Of a DNA stretch of 26,356 nt, positions 1 to 8,357 are shown in pieces. The notes beneath the pieces are model-generated. The model searched no databases and was not told the origin of the DNA. It saw nothing but the letters and a program-made list of their open reading frames with translations. A program made the translations under genes and the position numbers. Source of the DNA: Chloroflexota bacterium (lineage in GTDB: Bacteria > Chloroflexota > UBA6077); the NCBI GenBank assembly GCA_021806765.1, contig JAJZQR010000049.1, positions 1-26,356 on the forward strand, in the 5' to 3' direction. The stretch's first letter is position 1. Each line of letters starts with the position of its first letter.

Positions 1-91
1 TGAGAAGCAAGGATAATCCAGTGAGGAGAAGGAGGATTCTGTTCACGAGGCCATTGTACCACAGCCGTGAAGGCGGGACTGTGCCCGATGG

Positions 92-136
92 CGCGCGTGA
101 CTGCGCGCGGCAAGTTGCCGCGCGCAGTCACGCGCG
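92..136. terminator. Perfect 22-bp inverted repeat downstream of module 1
   Basis: Arms 92-113 and 115-136 are exact inverted repeats around a single G at 114. The structure starts about 28 nt after the stop of the module 1 catalytic gene, where a transcript end is expected, but no T-run follows on the minus strand. It may be a strong hairpin that stops or protects the transcript, or a protein-binding palindrome. Positions 1-91 show no gene or other element. Confidence 0.55.
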
Positions 137-164
137 ATGGTCGCGCCTTGAGCCGGGTGGCGGC

Positions 165-3100
165 TCAGACCTTGATCACCTTGACCCGCGTGTCGAAGAA
201 CGAGGCGCTTCCCCCGATCGGGTCGGTGATCGGCGTCGTCTTCATCACCTTGTCGAGGAGGAGGGCCGAGTTGCCACTCAGCCCGGTTGCCCGCCGCGAG
301 TCGCCGGGCACGCGAACACCGTCCACGACCGCGTCCGCGGCGCCGTAGCCCCAGTGTCCGTACGATAGCGAGACGGTCACGGTGCCGGGTCGCAGCCCTT
401 CCAGGAGGTGCACCTTCCCCTCGATCTTGCGGCTGCCCAGCGGACCCAGGTCAGTCACCGCTTCTGGATTGGCGGCGGAGACGAGCCGCACCGTGTCCCC
501 ATCGTGGAGGCCGAGGCCCTTGCCGTCGGCCGCATTCATGAGTACGAAGTTCTCGGGCAGGAGCGCGAGCTGCGACCAGTAGTTCGACACTGTGCGCTTT
601 GCCCCGAAGATCTCTTTGAAGGAGCTCAGGTGGAACGTGAAACCATCCTGCTGGATGGGCGTGCCATCGCTGTGGGAAGCGGGAGCATAGTGGGGCACGC
701 CCCAGGTGAATGCCCCGGTTATGCTGTCTTTTGCCGTTCCCACCGGCTCGACATATATGTTCCACAGTTTGCCGAACGCGTGGGACAGGTAGGATCCATT
801 GTAGGCCTTGTCGAAGCCCTCGAAGCGGCCGCCGCGGTTCAGGACGTAGACAACCTTCCGCCATGCGCTCGCCCCCGCGGCCTGCTGCCACTTCGCTTCG
901 TCGTAGACCGCCGCCGGCAGGTGCTGGCGCGCCTTGCTGAACAGAGCCATCTCCGCGGCATCGGCATCGGGCACGGCATCGTTCGCACCGTCGCCGGCAG
1001 CGACGTTTGCGACTGCCTTGAGGTAGAAGTCCTCCGGACGCTTCAGATCCAGACCGGTCCCGAAGGCATCCTTTCCGAAACCGGGGGCGCCGAGCGCCGC
1101 TGTGAGGGCGATCATCATCGCCTCCATGCTTATCGGCATCGCTTCGCCGGCCAGAGTGACGATTTCTGGGATAGGCGGAGCCACCGGCTGGCGAATCTCC
1201 GAGGTCTTGGTGATTACCGACGGTGGAGCCCCCAGGAAGGCCCAGCGTTCCATGTAGCTCAGGTCGGGGAAGATGTAGTCCGCGTAGAGCGAGCTGTCTC
1301 CGAGGACGATATCGTCTGAGATAAGCAGCGGAATCGCCTTGGTGTCTTGGAGGATCTCCACCTGAGTCTGGTTGGCCGGCGCGAGGAGGCCCGGGTTGCC
1401 CATGTGCAGCCAGAGCGCCTTGATCGGATATGGGTAGGCGGCATGGGCGGCCGGCAGCACCTCGTGGTAAACGTTGCTGGTGAAGGGGAACCACGGTCGC
1501 TTCGCCGGATAGGCGGCGAACAGCGTCGAGCGGTCGTAGGACGATCCTTCGCGGGTCAGCTTAACTCCGAACGAAGCCCGCTTGTCAGGGAATGTCGCGA
1601 GGTTGAATGGCTGGGTCTTGGTGCCGCCCATTGCGTTCCAGGCACCGCCCCCGGCGGCGAGGCCGCCCTTCCAGTCGGGGTTTCCGATCAGCAGGTTGAG
1701 GGCGATGATCGCCTGCGCGGTATAGTAGCCGTTCCAGTGCTTGACTGCGCCTCGATAGAAATCGATCCCCGCGCGCGGCCCGTGGCTGGTGTATTCCGCC
1801 GCCACCTCCGCGATCAAAGATGGATCGACCCCCGCCAGAGCTGCCCAGTCCGCGGTGCTCTTCGCCTCTGCCTCCTCCCGGAGAAGCGTCAGCGCGCTCT
1901 TGACGTGTGTTCCATTCAGCGTCGTGTCGACCAGAAGATCGGCCTTAACCGGCTCCTTCCCGTACGGATCGAAGGCTGTGGGACTACCGCCGACGAGGGC
2001 GACGAAGAGATCGTTCGGGCTCTGTCCTGCCGGGGCAGGCAAGCCGAGGTCACTGGCTCGCAAGTATGCCCCGGGCTTGCCGTCGGCCCCGATCTTGACG
2101 AGCCAGCCGGCCGTGCTCCAGCTCTTCTCGCCGGCCGCCGTCGCCGCGGTCTGGGTGGCGTTGGCCAGGAAGTGCTCGTTGTAGCGCTTGTTCTCGAAGA
2201 TCCAGCGGATCATCGCCAGCGCCAGAGGCAGGTCGCCGCCGGGCTGCACCGGGACCCACTTCCACGCCTTGGCCGCGGTCTTCGACAGCCGGGGGTCGAT
2301 CACCGCGAAGCGGAAGTTCCGCTCGGTGAGGGAATCCGTGATCTGCTGGGTCATGGGCGTCGGGCCAAAGTTGCTCTCGAAGGCACCGGTTCCCCAGAAG
2401 ATGACGAACTCGGATTCGCTGTAGTTCGGCTTGAGGTGGGCCGGACCGGGGGCCCACTTGCCCTGTGCATACTGGGCAGTGGCATAGTTAAAGGCGATGT
2501 GGTGGCTCAGCTCGCAGATCGCGGTGTGGTTGTACCAGTTCACCGAGCCGAGCGCGCCGCTGGTGAAGCGCTGGGCAAAGACATCCCTGCCTGGCTCGAT
2601 GCGTCCGGCCATGAAGACGAACTGGTTGTTGCGTGGACCGAGATCCGGATGATCCGGATCGATCAGTATGTCCAGATGATCCGCGTACTTCTGCTTGAAG
2701 TCCGCGACCGTCATCTTGCCGGCCTGGATCGAGCCGACGTCCGCTGCCATCGCCGCCCCGACCTTCGCGTCCTTGAGCACGATGATGTCCTTCAGGCCGG
2801 TGACTTCCCGATCCTCGCCTGCATCGCTGAACAGCTTGCCGCCGTTCACGATCTCGTTGATCGCCTGCTCGAAGGGGATCGCCTTCCACTGGTTCGACCC
2901 CCGGGGTCCGGCTCGCTTGAGGACCTTCCGAATGCGGTACGGATCCCAGTAGGACTGAACACCGGCCTGTCCTTTCGTGCACAGCCGTCCGTCAACAGGG
3001 GCGGCCTGGTCCGGTGGCGTTGCATAGTCGATCGCCGGAGACATATTGAACGGACTGTAAGGGTTGCCGTCGATCTTGACCAGCACACCGTTCAGGCTCT

Positions 3101-3329
3101 TCGCCTTGATGGTGCACTGGGTGTTGCACTGGAGACAGACGCCGTACAGCACGCTCTCGGGCTTGGCCAGGGTGTATGCGTCCTCGGCGTTCAGCTGGCC
3201 CGACTGGGCCTGAGCTATCGCCTCGGGCAGCAGGCCAGCCATTAGCGCGGACCCGCCGAGGAAAACCCCCGTCTTGAGTAGGTCCCGCCGGCTAATTTCC
3301 TGGTCGAGGGGCTTCTTCAGTTCGCTCAT
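165..3329 (-). CDS. Molybdopterin oxidoreductase catalytic subunit, TtrA/SrdA-like (module 1, A)
   Basis: Catalytic subunit (1054 aa) of a periplasmic molybdo-bis-MGD oxidoreductase of the DMSO reductase superfamily. A twin-arginine signal (SRRDLLK, residues 13-19, then a hydrophobic stretch ending AIAQAQ) directs Tat export. An N-terminal [4Fe-4S] motif has Cys65, Cys68, Cys72 and Cys117. Cys272 in TAICELSHH is the likely Mo ligand by position. Motifs such as SFEQ/PFEQ...GGKLF, HPDLGP, ALAMIRWI, SHGPRAG, ALNLLIGN and YPYPIKALW run colinear with Salmonella TtrA as I recall it, and the length fits TtrA/SrdA (about 1000-1060 aa). The ATG overlaps the NrfD stop (ATGA) and has a GGAGG site 7 nt upstream. 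It is last in the B-C-A order, like ttrBCA and srdBCA. Substrate unknown: tetrathionate, selenate, arsenate or another oxyanion are all possible. Confidence 0.9.
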   Translation of the reverse strand: MSELKKPLDQEISRRDLLKTGVFLGGSALMAGLLPEAIAQAQSGQLNAEDAYTLAKPESVLYGVCLQCNTQCTIKAKSLNGVLVKIDGNPYSPFNMSPAIDYATPPDQAAPVDGRLCTKGQAGVQSYWDPYRIRKVLKRAGPRGSNQWKAIPFEQAINEIVNGGKLFSDAGEDREVTGLKDIIVLKDAKVGAAMAADVGSIQAGKMTVADFKQKYADHLDILIDPDHPDLGPRNNQFVFMAGRIEPGRDVFAQRFTSGALGSVNWYNHTAICELSHHIAFNYATAQYAQGKWAPGPAHLKPNYSESEFVIFWGTGAFESNFGPTPMTQQITDSLTERNFRFAVIDPRLSKTAAKAWKWVPVQPGGDLPLALAMIRWIFENKRYNEHFLANATQTAATAAGEKSWSTAGWLVKIGADGKPGAYLRASDLGLPAPAGQSPNDLFVALVGGSPTAFDPYGKEPVKADLLVDTTLNGTHVKSALTLLREEAEAKSTADWAALAGVDPSLIAEVAAEYTSHGPRAGIDFYRGAVKHWNGYYTAQAIIALNLLIGNPDWKGGLAAGGGAWNAMGGTKTQPFNLATFPDKRASFGVKLTREGSSYDRSTLFAAYPAKRPWFPFTSNVYHEVLPAAHAAYPYPIKALWLHMGNPGLLAPANQTQVEILQDTKAIPLLISDDIVLGDSSLYADYIFPDLSYMERWAFLGAPPSVITKTSEIRQPVAPPIPEIVTLAGEAMPISMEAMMIALTAALGAPGFGKDAFGTGLDLKRPEDFYLKAVANVAAGDGANDAVPDADAAEMALFSKARQHLPAAVYDEAKWQQAAGASAWRKVVYVLNRGGRFEGFDKAYNGSYLSHAFGKLWNIYVEPVGTAKDSITGAFTWGVPHYAPASHSDGTPIQQDGFTFHLSSFKEIFGAKRTVSNYWSQLALLPENFVLMNAADGKGLGLHDGDTVRLVSAANPEAVTDLGPLGSRKIEGKVHLLEGLRPGTVTVSLSYGHWGYGAADAVVDGVRVPGDSRRATGLSGNSALLLDKVMKTTPITDPIGGSASFFDTRVKVIKV

Positions 3330-4597
3330 CTTTGCGCCTCCGCGTCTTTCTTGCTAACCAGTGGCAAATTCTTGTAGCCGATCGTGAACAGGAGGATGGC
3401 AAAGGTCACCACGAAGAGGCCGACCAGCCATTCCGTGCTGCTGGGGGCGTAGTGGAAGGAGAGCCCCACCTCCTGGTAGGCCGTTTCGAGGCCGCGGATC
3501 TCGGGGATTGTCTGGCCCGGCACGATGATGTCGATGCGCACCGCCAGGAAGGTGACGGCCATCAGGAAGCCGGCCAATCCCACGGAGCCCACGGAGCGCG
3601 GCCGCAAGACCAGCAGGAGGATCGGGACCAACGAGCCGACGGCCAGGTGTACCAGCCAGAAGAGCCACCAGTTAGGGCCGAACAGCATCTCCCTGTATGC
3701 GCCGGCCGCGGCCGGGATGGAAGCGTACAGGTTGATGGAGATCTCAGCCCACTCGAAGAGAAGGTCGAGGGCCAGCAGGGCGAGGACGATCCGGCCCAAC
3801 AGGGTCACCATCTCCTTGAATTCCGGGGAGCGACGCTCGGGCCACAGGGTTGCCACCACGAAGGTGAGGAGTGCCCCGCCGGAAGCGAGCGCAGAAACCA
3901 GGAAGAGTATCGGGTAGAGCGGCGAGTTCCAGTAGGGTCGGGCTCCGATCACGCCGAACAGGGCACCCACGCCGCCGTGGAAGGCGATGGCCAGGGGAAC
4001 GCCCAAGGTACCCAGCACCTTCAGGACCTTCCAGTCGCGGGCCCGCGCGGCCGTCGAAGAGTCGTAGCTGCCGAAGGTCAAGATGCGGGCAAGGAGTCCG
4101 GCGAGACCCCGATGACCCCTCCAGGTTACCAGGTCGGCCCGGAGGGCGAACCACAGCTCGGTGGTGACCAGAAGGAAGTAGCAGGTATACAGCCAGACCA
4201 TCCAGGCCATCATCGAGAAGGGGTTGGGGCGGGTGTACACCTCCCAGAACCTCTCCTGGTGGCCGAGGTCCAGCCAGATGGTCAGCAGCGCCGAAACCAG
4301 GGTGATGAAGGCCGTGAAGAGGGCCAGCTTGCCGATCCTCTCCAGCCGCTGAACGCCGCCGACGTAGATCAGCGAGGAGAGCAGAAAGGCACCGGCCGAG
4401 AGGCCGATGAAGTAGATGTACATGGCTACCCACAGCCCCCACGGAATGTAGCTGCCGTAGTTGGCTGTTTCGTGACCCAGAGTGATCCTTTGAAAGAGAC
4501 CGTACAGGCCGGCGACAAAGGCGATTGCCCACACGAGGGCGAGGACTGCCTGCCACCAGCGTATGCCGGCCGGGCGAGTTGCCGAGATCGCTGACAT
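3326..4597 (-). CDS. NrfD/TtrC-type membrane quinol oxidoreductase subunit (module 1, C)
   Basis: Polytopic membrane protein (423 aa) of the NrfD/PsrC/TtrC family, which exchanges electrons between the quinone pool and the periplasmic Fe-S/Mo subunits without heme. It is strongly hydrophobic with about nine to ten predicted membrane segments, for example near residues 15-35, 52-78, 92-110 and 132-150, and ends with a last helix before LPLVSKKDAEAQR. The ATG at 4597 was chosen because AGGAGG lies 6 nt upstream. An in-frame extension to 4642 would overlap the preceding gene. It starts 10 nt after the Fe-S gene and overlaps the catalytic gene by ATGA. Compared with the module 2 paralogue it carries about 33 extra residues (157-189) in the loop after ALRADL. 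Confidence 0.9.
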   Translation of the reverse strand: MSAISATRPAGIRWWQAVLALVWAIAFVAGLYGLFQRITLGHETANYGSYIPWGLWVAMYIYFIGLSAGAFLLSSLIYVGGVQRLERIGKLALFTAFITLVSALLTIWLDLGHQERFWEVYTRPNPFSMMAWMVWLYTCYFLLVTTELWFALRADLVTWRGHRGLAGLLARILTFGSYDSSTAARARDWKVLKVLGTLGVPLAIAFHGGVGALFGVIGARPYWNSPLYPILFLVSALASGGALLTFVVATLWPERRSPEFKEMVTLLGRIVLALLALDLLFEWAEISINLYASIPAAAGAYREMLFGPNWWLFWLVHLAVGSLVPILLLVLRPRSVGSVGLAGFLMAVTFLAVRIDIIVPGQTIPEIRGLETAYQEVGLSFHYAPSSTEWLVGLFVVTFAILLFTIGYKNLPLVSKKDAEAQR

Positions 4598-4607
4598 CTT
4601 CACCCTC

Positions 4608-5534
4608 CTAAACCAGATAGTAGACTTTCGGGTTGGTGCCAAGCTCTTCCTTGAGACGCATCACGTTTGGCGAGGCTATCAGCTCCGATACCAGGCTGTC
4701 CGGCAGGTTGGCATCGCCGAAGTAGGTGGCGCCGCCGATGCAGGTGGTTGTGCAGGCCGGGAGCATGCCGGCGTCGAGCCGGTGCAGGCAGAAGGTGCAC
4801 TTGCGGGCGTTGCCGACCGGCGAGCCCTTGGCCCGATCCCACCGCTTCCCGTACTCGAAGTTCGCCTGCTCCTCGTAGGGCTGCTCCGCCGGGGTGCTCT
4901 TGGTGTAGTAGAGGCCGGAGTCGAAAGTCCGAGCCGAGTAGGGGCAGGCAGTGATGCAGTAGCGGCAGCCGATACAGGCGTTGTAGTCGATCTCGACGAT
5001 GCCGTCGGGTCGCTTGAAGGTTGCCCCCACGGGACACACCTGGGTGCAGGGCGGGTTGTCGCACTGCATGCAGGGCCGGGGGGTGAACCGGCGGGTGACG
5101 TTCGGATAGGTGCCGATCTCCTCCTCGAGGACCGGCCGGTACACGACGCCCGGCGGGAGCTGGTTCTCCGCCTTGCAGGCGACGGTGCAGGAGGAGCAGC
5201 CGACGCACTTGCGCTGGTCGATCACCATGACCCAGCGCCGCTGTTCCATGGGCTTCGCGAGGGCCCGCTTGAGATCGGCCTGCATGCGCAAGAGGATGTT
5301 CTCTCGGTCCCGGGACGAACCGGGCGCGGACGGGATCGTAATGCCGGCCCCCGGACTCTGATTTGCCGGCGTCTGCCGTGAGCCGGCTGCCTCAGTGACG
5401 ATGGCTCTCCCGGCACTGCCGACGGCGACCGCTGCGGCGAGGCCCACCCACTTGAGGAAGCCGCGCCGCTCGCCGTCGGCCGGTTCCTGTTCTTCAGGAG
5501 CCGGGTCGGGCGCGGAGTGATTGTCCTTGGTCAT
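4608..5534 (-). CDS. Tat-exported four-[4Fe-4S] ferredoxin subunit, TtrB/NrfC-like (module 1, B)
   Basis: Electron-transfer subunit (308 aa) between the NrfD membrane protein and the molybdopterin subunit. Four cysteine quartets are visible: C110/113/116/120, C155/158/163/167, C187/190/193/197 and C246/249/261/265, the usual TtrB/NrfC/DmsB-like set. A twin-arginine motif (RRGFLK, residues 23-28) followed by a hydrophobic stretch predicts Tat export. The ATG at 5534 is preceded by AGGGAGG with a 9-nt spacer; an in-frame ATG at 5573 lacks such a site. It is the first gene of the B-C-A operon, separated from the response regulator by a 221-nt leader with operator-like dyads and an inverted repeat that covers its ribosome binding site. 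Confidence 0.92.
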   Translation of the reverse strand: MTKDNHSAPDPAPEEQEPADGERRGFLKWVGLAAAVAVGSAGRAIVTEAAGSRQTPANQSPGAGITIPSAPGSSRDRENILLRMQADLKRALAKPMEQRRWVMVIDQRKCVGCSSCTVACKAENQLPPGVVYRPVLEEEIGTYPNVTRRFTPRPCMQCDNPPCTQVCPVGATFKRPDGIVEIDYNACIGCRYCITACPYSARTFDSGLYYTKSTPAEQPYEEQANFEYGKRWDRAKGSPVGNARKCTFCLHRLDAGMLPACTTTCIGGATYFGDANLPDSLVSELIASPNVMRLKEELGTNPKVYYLV

Positions 5535-5544
5535 AGATCGCCAC

Positions 5545-5617
5545 CTCCCTGTAGCCAAATTGGCATTCAGCACAGACAGTCAAGAGCCCCCGGGCGGAAG
5601 CCCTGGGCTACAGGGAG
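5545..5617 (-). promoter_or_regulatory. Inverted repeat pairing the module 1 B-gene ribosome binding site
   Basis: CTCCCTGTAGCC at 5545-5556 and GGCTACAGGGAG at 5606-5617 are perfect 12-bp inverted repeats 49 nt apart. On the transcribed strand the second arm contains the AGGGAG of the Fe-S gene Shine-Dalgarno, so the upstream arm could sequester it. A second hairpin (5585-5609, GGGC-TTCC-GCCC core flanked by AGCCC/GGGCT) shares 4 nt with the upstream arm, so the two folds would compete. The GCCC-rich hairpin also resembles REP-like repeats common in high-GC genomes, so it may be a repeat insertion instead of a regulator. If transcription starts near 5612 (see the operator entry) the upstream arm would be shortened. 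Confidence 0.45.
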
Positions 5618-5643
5618 ATTGTGACTCCGGTGGCGTGGCTTGG

Positions 5644-5729
5644 GGAGCGTAGAATCCCGTGGATTTGTAGCTCAGCGTTGCGGAAAATCCGTTGTAGAGG
5701 CCGGCCACCTGTTGCGGGAATTCCGCAAC
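5644..5729. promoter_or_regulatory. Operator array upstream of module 1 B-C-A genes
   Basis: Three related 19-bp dyads lie between the response regulator and the Fe-S gene: GTTGCGGGAATTCCGCAAC (5711-5729, near-perfect), GTTGCGGAAAATCCGTTGT (5677-5695) and a degenerate GGAGCGTAGAATCCCGTGG (5644-5662). Their starts are 33 and 34 bp apart, so they lie on nearly the same helix face. A weak -10 candidate (CACAAT on the minus strand, 5619-5624) would place the proximal site near -41, typical of an activator-dependent promoter. The likely binder is the adjacent NarL-type regulator. The first two sites are clear; the third and the -10 are tentative. Confidence 0.55.
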
Positions 5730-5755
5730 GCATGGCAGACAGGATGAGTCTACGG

Positions 5756-6406
5756 TCAGTCTTCGGTGAGAAGGCCGTGCTGGCGGGCGAACTGGACCAG
5801 GGCACGGCGGCCGCGGACTTCCAACTTCTGCATCAGCCTGGTCTTGTGGGCCTCGATCGTGCGAGCGCTGATGTACAGTTCGGCGGCGATCTCCGCCGTG
5901 GTGTATCCGTGGGCAATGAGTCGAAGAACCTGGATCTCCCGCTCTGTGAGCGGCTCGACCGGCGGGGCCGGAGCAGGCTGCCGGGGTCCCCAACTCTCTT
6001 CGACCAGCATCCGGGCCATGGTGGGGTGGAGGTACACCTCGCCGCGCCCGACGGCTCGAATGGCCTGCAGCAGCTCCTGGCCACCCGTGCGCTTCAGTGC
6101 GTAGCCGGAGGCTCCGGCTGCCATGGCCTGGTGCAGGTAGACGGGATCGTCGTACTGGCTGAGGATCAGCACCTTCAGCTCGGGCCGATCGGCCTTCATT
6201 CGGCGGGTTGCCTCGATACCGTTCCCAGGCATGCGTACATCTACCAGGGCGATGTCGGGCCGCAGCTCCGATGCCTGCCGGACCGCGTCCTCGGCGTCGG
6301 CGGCTTCGCCCACCACCGTCAGGTCGGGCTGAGCGTCAAGCAGGCTCCCCAGCCCCGCCCGGAGCACCCCATGGTCATCCGCCAGCAACACTCTGAGCTT
6401 GTTCAT
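5756..6406 (-). CDS. NarL/LuxR-family response regulator (module 1, R)
   Basis: DNA-binding response regulator (216 aa). The receiver domain shows acidic residues Asp10/Asp11, phospho-acceptor Asp56 (ALVDVRMP) and Lys105. A proline-rich linker (about 141-152) leads to a LuxR/GerE helix-turn-helix ([21 protein letters not shown], about 154-174) with recognition helix around 180-195 ([15 protein letters not shown]). The gene overlaps the upstream kinase by 32 nt, indicating translational coupling and a cognate pair. The N-terminus [12 protein letters not shown] is a normal receiver start. Its probable targets are the dyads at 5644-5729 just downstream, controlling the B-C-A genes. AioR, by contrast, is an NtrC-type regulator, so this is closer to TtrR/NarL logic. 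Confidence 0.92.
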   Translation of the reverse strand: MNKLRVLLADDHGVLRAGLGSLLDAQPDLTVVGEAADAEDAVRQASELRPDIALVDVRMPGNGIEATRRMKADRPELKVLILSQYDDPVYLHQAMAAGASGYALKRTGGQELLQAIRAVGRGEVYLHPTMARMLVEESWGPRQPAPAPPVEPLTEREIQVLRLIAHGYTTAEIAAELYISARTIEAHKTRLMQKLEVRGRRALVQFARQHGLLTED

Positions 6407-8357
6407 TGCTATTCCTCATCAGCAGCTTGTCGGTCAGGGGCACGGTCACGAAGACCGTCGTCCCCTCATTGGGTCGTGATTCAACAGTCAGGTGGCCACC
6501 GACCAGCGCCGCTCTCTCTGACATGCCGGCGAGCCCCAACCGCTCCTGGATCGGCGCGTCGACGATGGCGTCCGAATCGAAGCCGCAGCCGTCGTCCTCG
6601 ACCACTGTCACCAGGTTCATGCCGCGCCGCTCCAGGAGAACGCTCACGCCGCGGGCTTGAGCGTGGCGAGCAACGTTGGTGAGCGCCTCCTGGACGATCC
6701 GGAACACGGCCGTCTCGGCGGCCGGCAGGAGCCGCAGCCCGTCGACACCGACCGTTCTGAAATCGACCTCTAGCCCGTGCCGCTGCCCGTATTCCCGCAG
6801 GTAACGGCCGATCCCGGGTGCCAGGCCGGCATCGTCCAGGGCGCTTGGTCGCAGCTCCACGGATAGGTGGTGAACCCCCTCCAGCGCCCCCGATGCCACT
6901 AACCGCAGGTGGTCCGCCCGTTCCTGAGCTGCCCTCGACAGGCCCAACTCTCCCGCCAGCCCCTCCAGCCCCAGCACCAGGGAGGTCAGCACCTGGCTGG
7001 TCTCGTCGTGAAGCTCCCGGGCGATACGCTTTCGTTCATCCTCCTGAGCGCCGATGATGCTGTTCAGAAGCTGGTGCTGCAACTCCTGCTTGCGGAGGAG
7101 CTCTTCCCACAGCCGGGCGTTCTCAATCGCGACCCCTATCTGGCTGCCGACGGCACCCAGAATGTCCAGCTCTTCCCTCGAGAACTCGCGGGGCTCGGTT
7201 GTGGCCAGGTTCATCACCCCGAGGGCCCGACCCTTCGCAACCAGAGGGACGCCGATGTGCCCGTGAAAGCCTTCGGCGTCCAGGATCGGGCAACTGCCTG
7301 GAGATGTCTCAGTTGACAGGGCTTGGCGGGTCTCGATGACGGTTCGGCAGTTGCAGCCTTGGGACGACAGGGGGCTGATTTCGGATAGGGAATGGTTCGC
7401 GGAAAGGCCGGCGTGAGTGCCCAGCCGGAGAGACTCGCCCTCTTCTTCGAACAGCCAGATCCATCCCGCCTCGAGGGATGCAAGCTGGAGGGACCTGTCG
7501 AGAGCCGTGTCGAGCACCTCCTGAAGCGTTCGAGCCTGGCTCACCGCGGAGGTCATGACGTTCAGGGCCGCGAGTTCCCGGTTCCGGCGCAGCAGACGCT
7601 GGTTGTACTCCTGCGATTCCGTCTGCGACCTGGACAGGCTCTGAACCATCAAGTTGAAGGCGTGTCCCAGCACACCGATTTCGTCGCGGGTGCGCGGCCG
7701 GGCCCTCGCCGCGAGGTCGCCTCGCCCAACTCTCCGCGTCACCCCCACCAGCTCCGAAATCGGGCGGGTGAGTATCAGGGTGAGCAGATAAGCGGCCGCC
7801 AGCCCGACCAGGCTGATGGCACCGGTCATGAGGAGAAGCCCTCGAGTGGCGGCGTCCAGCTCCTTCTGGAGGCCTCGATCGGAAAGGCCGACCCTGGCGG
7901 TGCCCGCGTGGCCATCGAAGATGGGGACTGCGACGTCTCGAATCAGCCCTTCATCCGTGTCAAGGATCTCGAGGTGCTGGCGGTCCTGGGGTCCGACCTG
8001 GTTTGCCTGGATCAGCCCGGCGGGCACGCGGCTGCCGAAGGTGGTGACCAGCGGCGCTCCATCCGGCCCCAGGACCATGACGTAGCGGACGTCGGGATTG
8101 TTGTTGAGGGTGTCCTCGACCAGTTGGTACAGGCCGAAGGTGTTGTTGGTGAGGACCAGGTCGCTGGACCGGGCCGCCAGGTCCCTGGCGATGGAGACGG
8201 CCCTTGCGTCCAGCTCCTGTCCCAGGACCAAAGCCATGTGGTTCTGCAGCTCGTAAGTGGCCCCCAGACCGAGCAATACCATGAGGCCGACCACGATGCC
8301 CATGATCTTCGTCCGGACGGTCACGCTGTCGGCGAGCACCAGCAGCCTGCGAATCAT
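6375..8357 (-). CDS. Membrane sensor histidine kinase, HAMP-GAF-HisKA_3 (module 1, S)
   Basis: Sensor kinase (660 aa) with TM1 at about 18-37, a periplasmic region of about 135 residues, TM2 at about 174-197, HAMP (198-250), GAF (about 270-415), HisKA_3 with phospho-acceptor His450 (ERKRIARELHDE) and a C-terminal HATPase (EALTNVARHA, DDGCGF, GLAGMSERA). The GAF domain carries Cys335, Cys337 and Cys356 plus His367, all at identical numbers in the module 2 paralogue; they could form a redox or metal site. The start overlaps the binding-protein stop by ATGA and the end overlaps the response regulator by 32 nt, so X, S and R are co-translated. It probably reads ligand occupancy of the X lipoprotein. 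Confidence 0.92.
   Translation of the reverse strand: MIRRLLVLADSVTVRTKIMGIVVGLMVLLGLGATYELQNHMALVLGQELDARAVSIARDLAARSSDLVLTNNTFGLYQLVEDTLNNNPDVRYVMVLGPDGAPLVTTFGSRVPAGLIQANQVGPQDRQHLEILDTDEGLIRDVAVPIFDGHAGTARVGLSDRGLQKELDAATRGLLLMTGAISLVGLAAAYLLTLILTRPISELVGVTRRVGRGDLAARARPRTRDEIGVLGHAFNLMVQSLSRSQTESQEYNQRLLRRNRELAALNVMTSAVSQARTLQEVLDTALDRSLQLASLEAGWIWLFEEEGESLRLGTHAGLSANHSLSEISPLSSQGCNCRTVIETRQALSTETSPGSCPILDAEGFHGHIGVPLVAKGRALGVMNLATTEPREFSREELDILGAVGSQIGVAIENARLWEELLRKQELQHQLLNSIIGAQEDERKRIARELHDETSQVLTSLVLGLEGLAGELGLSRAAQERADHLRLVASGALEGVHHLSVELRPSALDDAGLAPGIGRYLREYGQRHGLEVDFRTVGVDGLRLLPAAETAVFRIVQEALTNVARHAQARGVSVLLERRGMNLVTVVEDDGCGFDSDAIVDAPIQERLGLAGMSERAALVGGHLTVESRPNEGTTVFVTVPLTDKLLMRNSNEQAQSVAGG

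Noticed and set aside
1347..3245. Long plus-strand open frame (632 codons) opposite the module 1 catalytic gene
   Set aside because: Antisense shadow of a high-GC gene with clear Tat, Fe-S and Mo motifs on the other strand; no domains or ribosome binding site of its own.
5660..5700. tRNA-like string TGTAGCTCAGCG
   Set aside because: It resembles a tRNA D-arm but no acceptor, anticodon or T-arm can be folded around it; it is part of the operator region.
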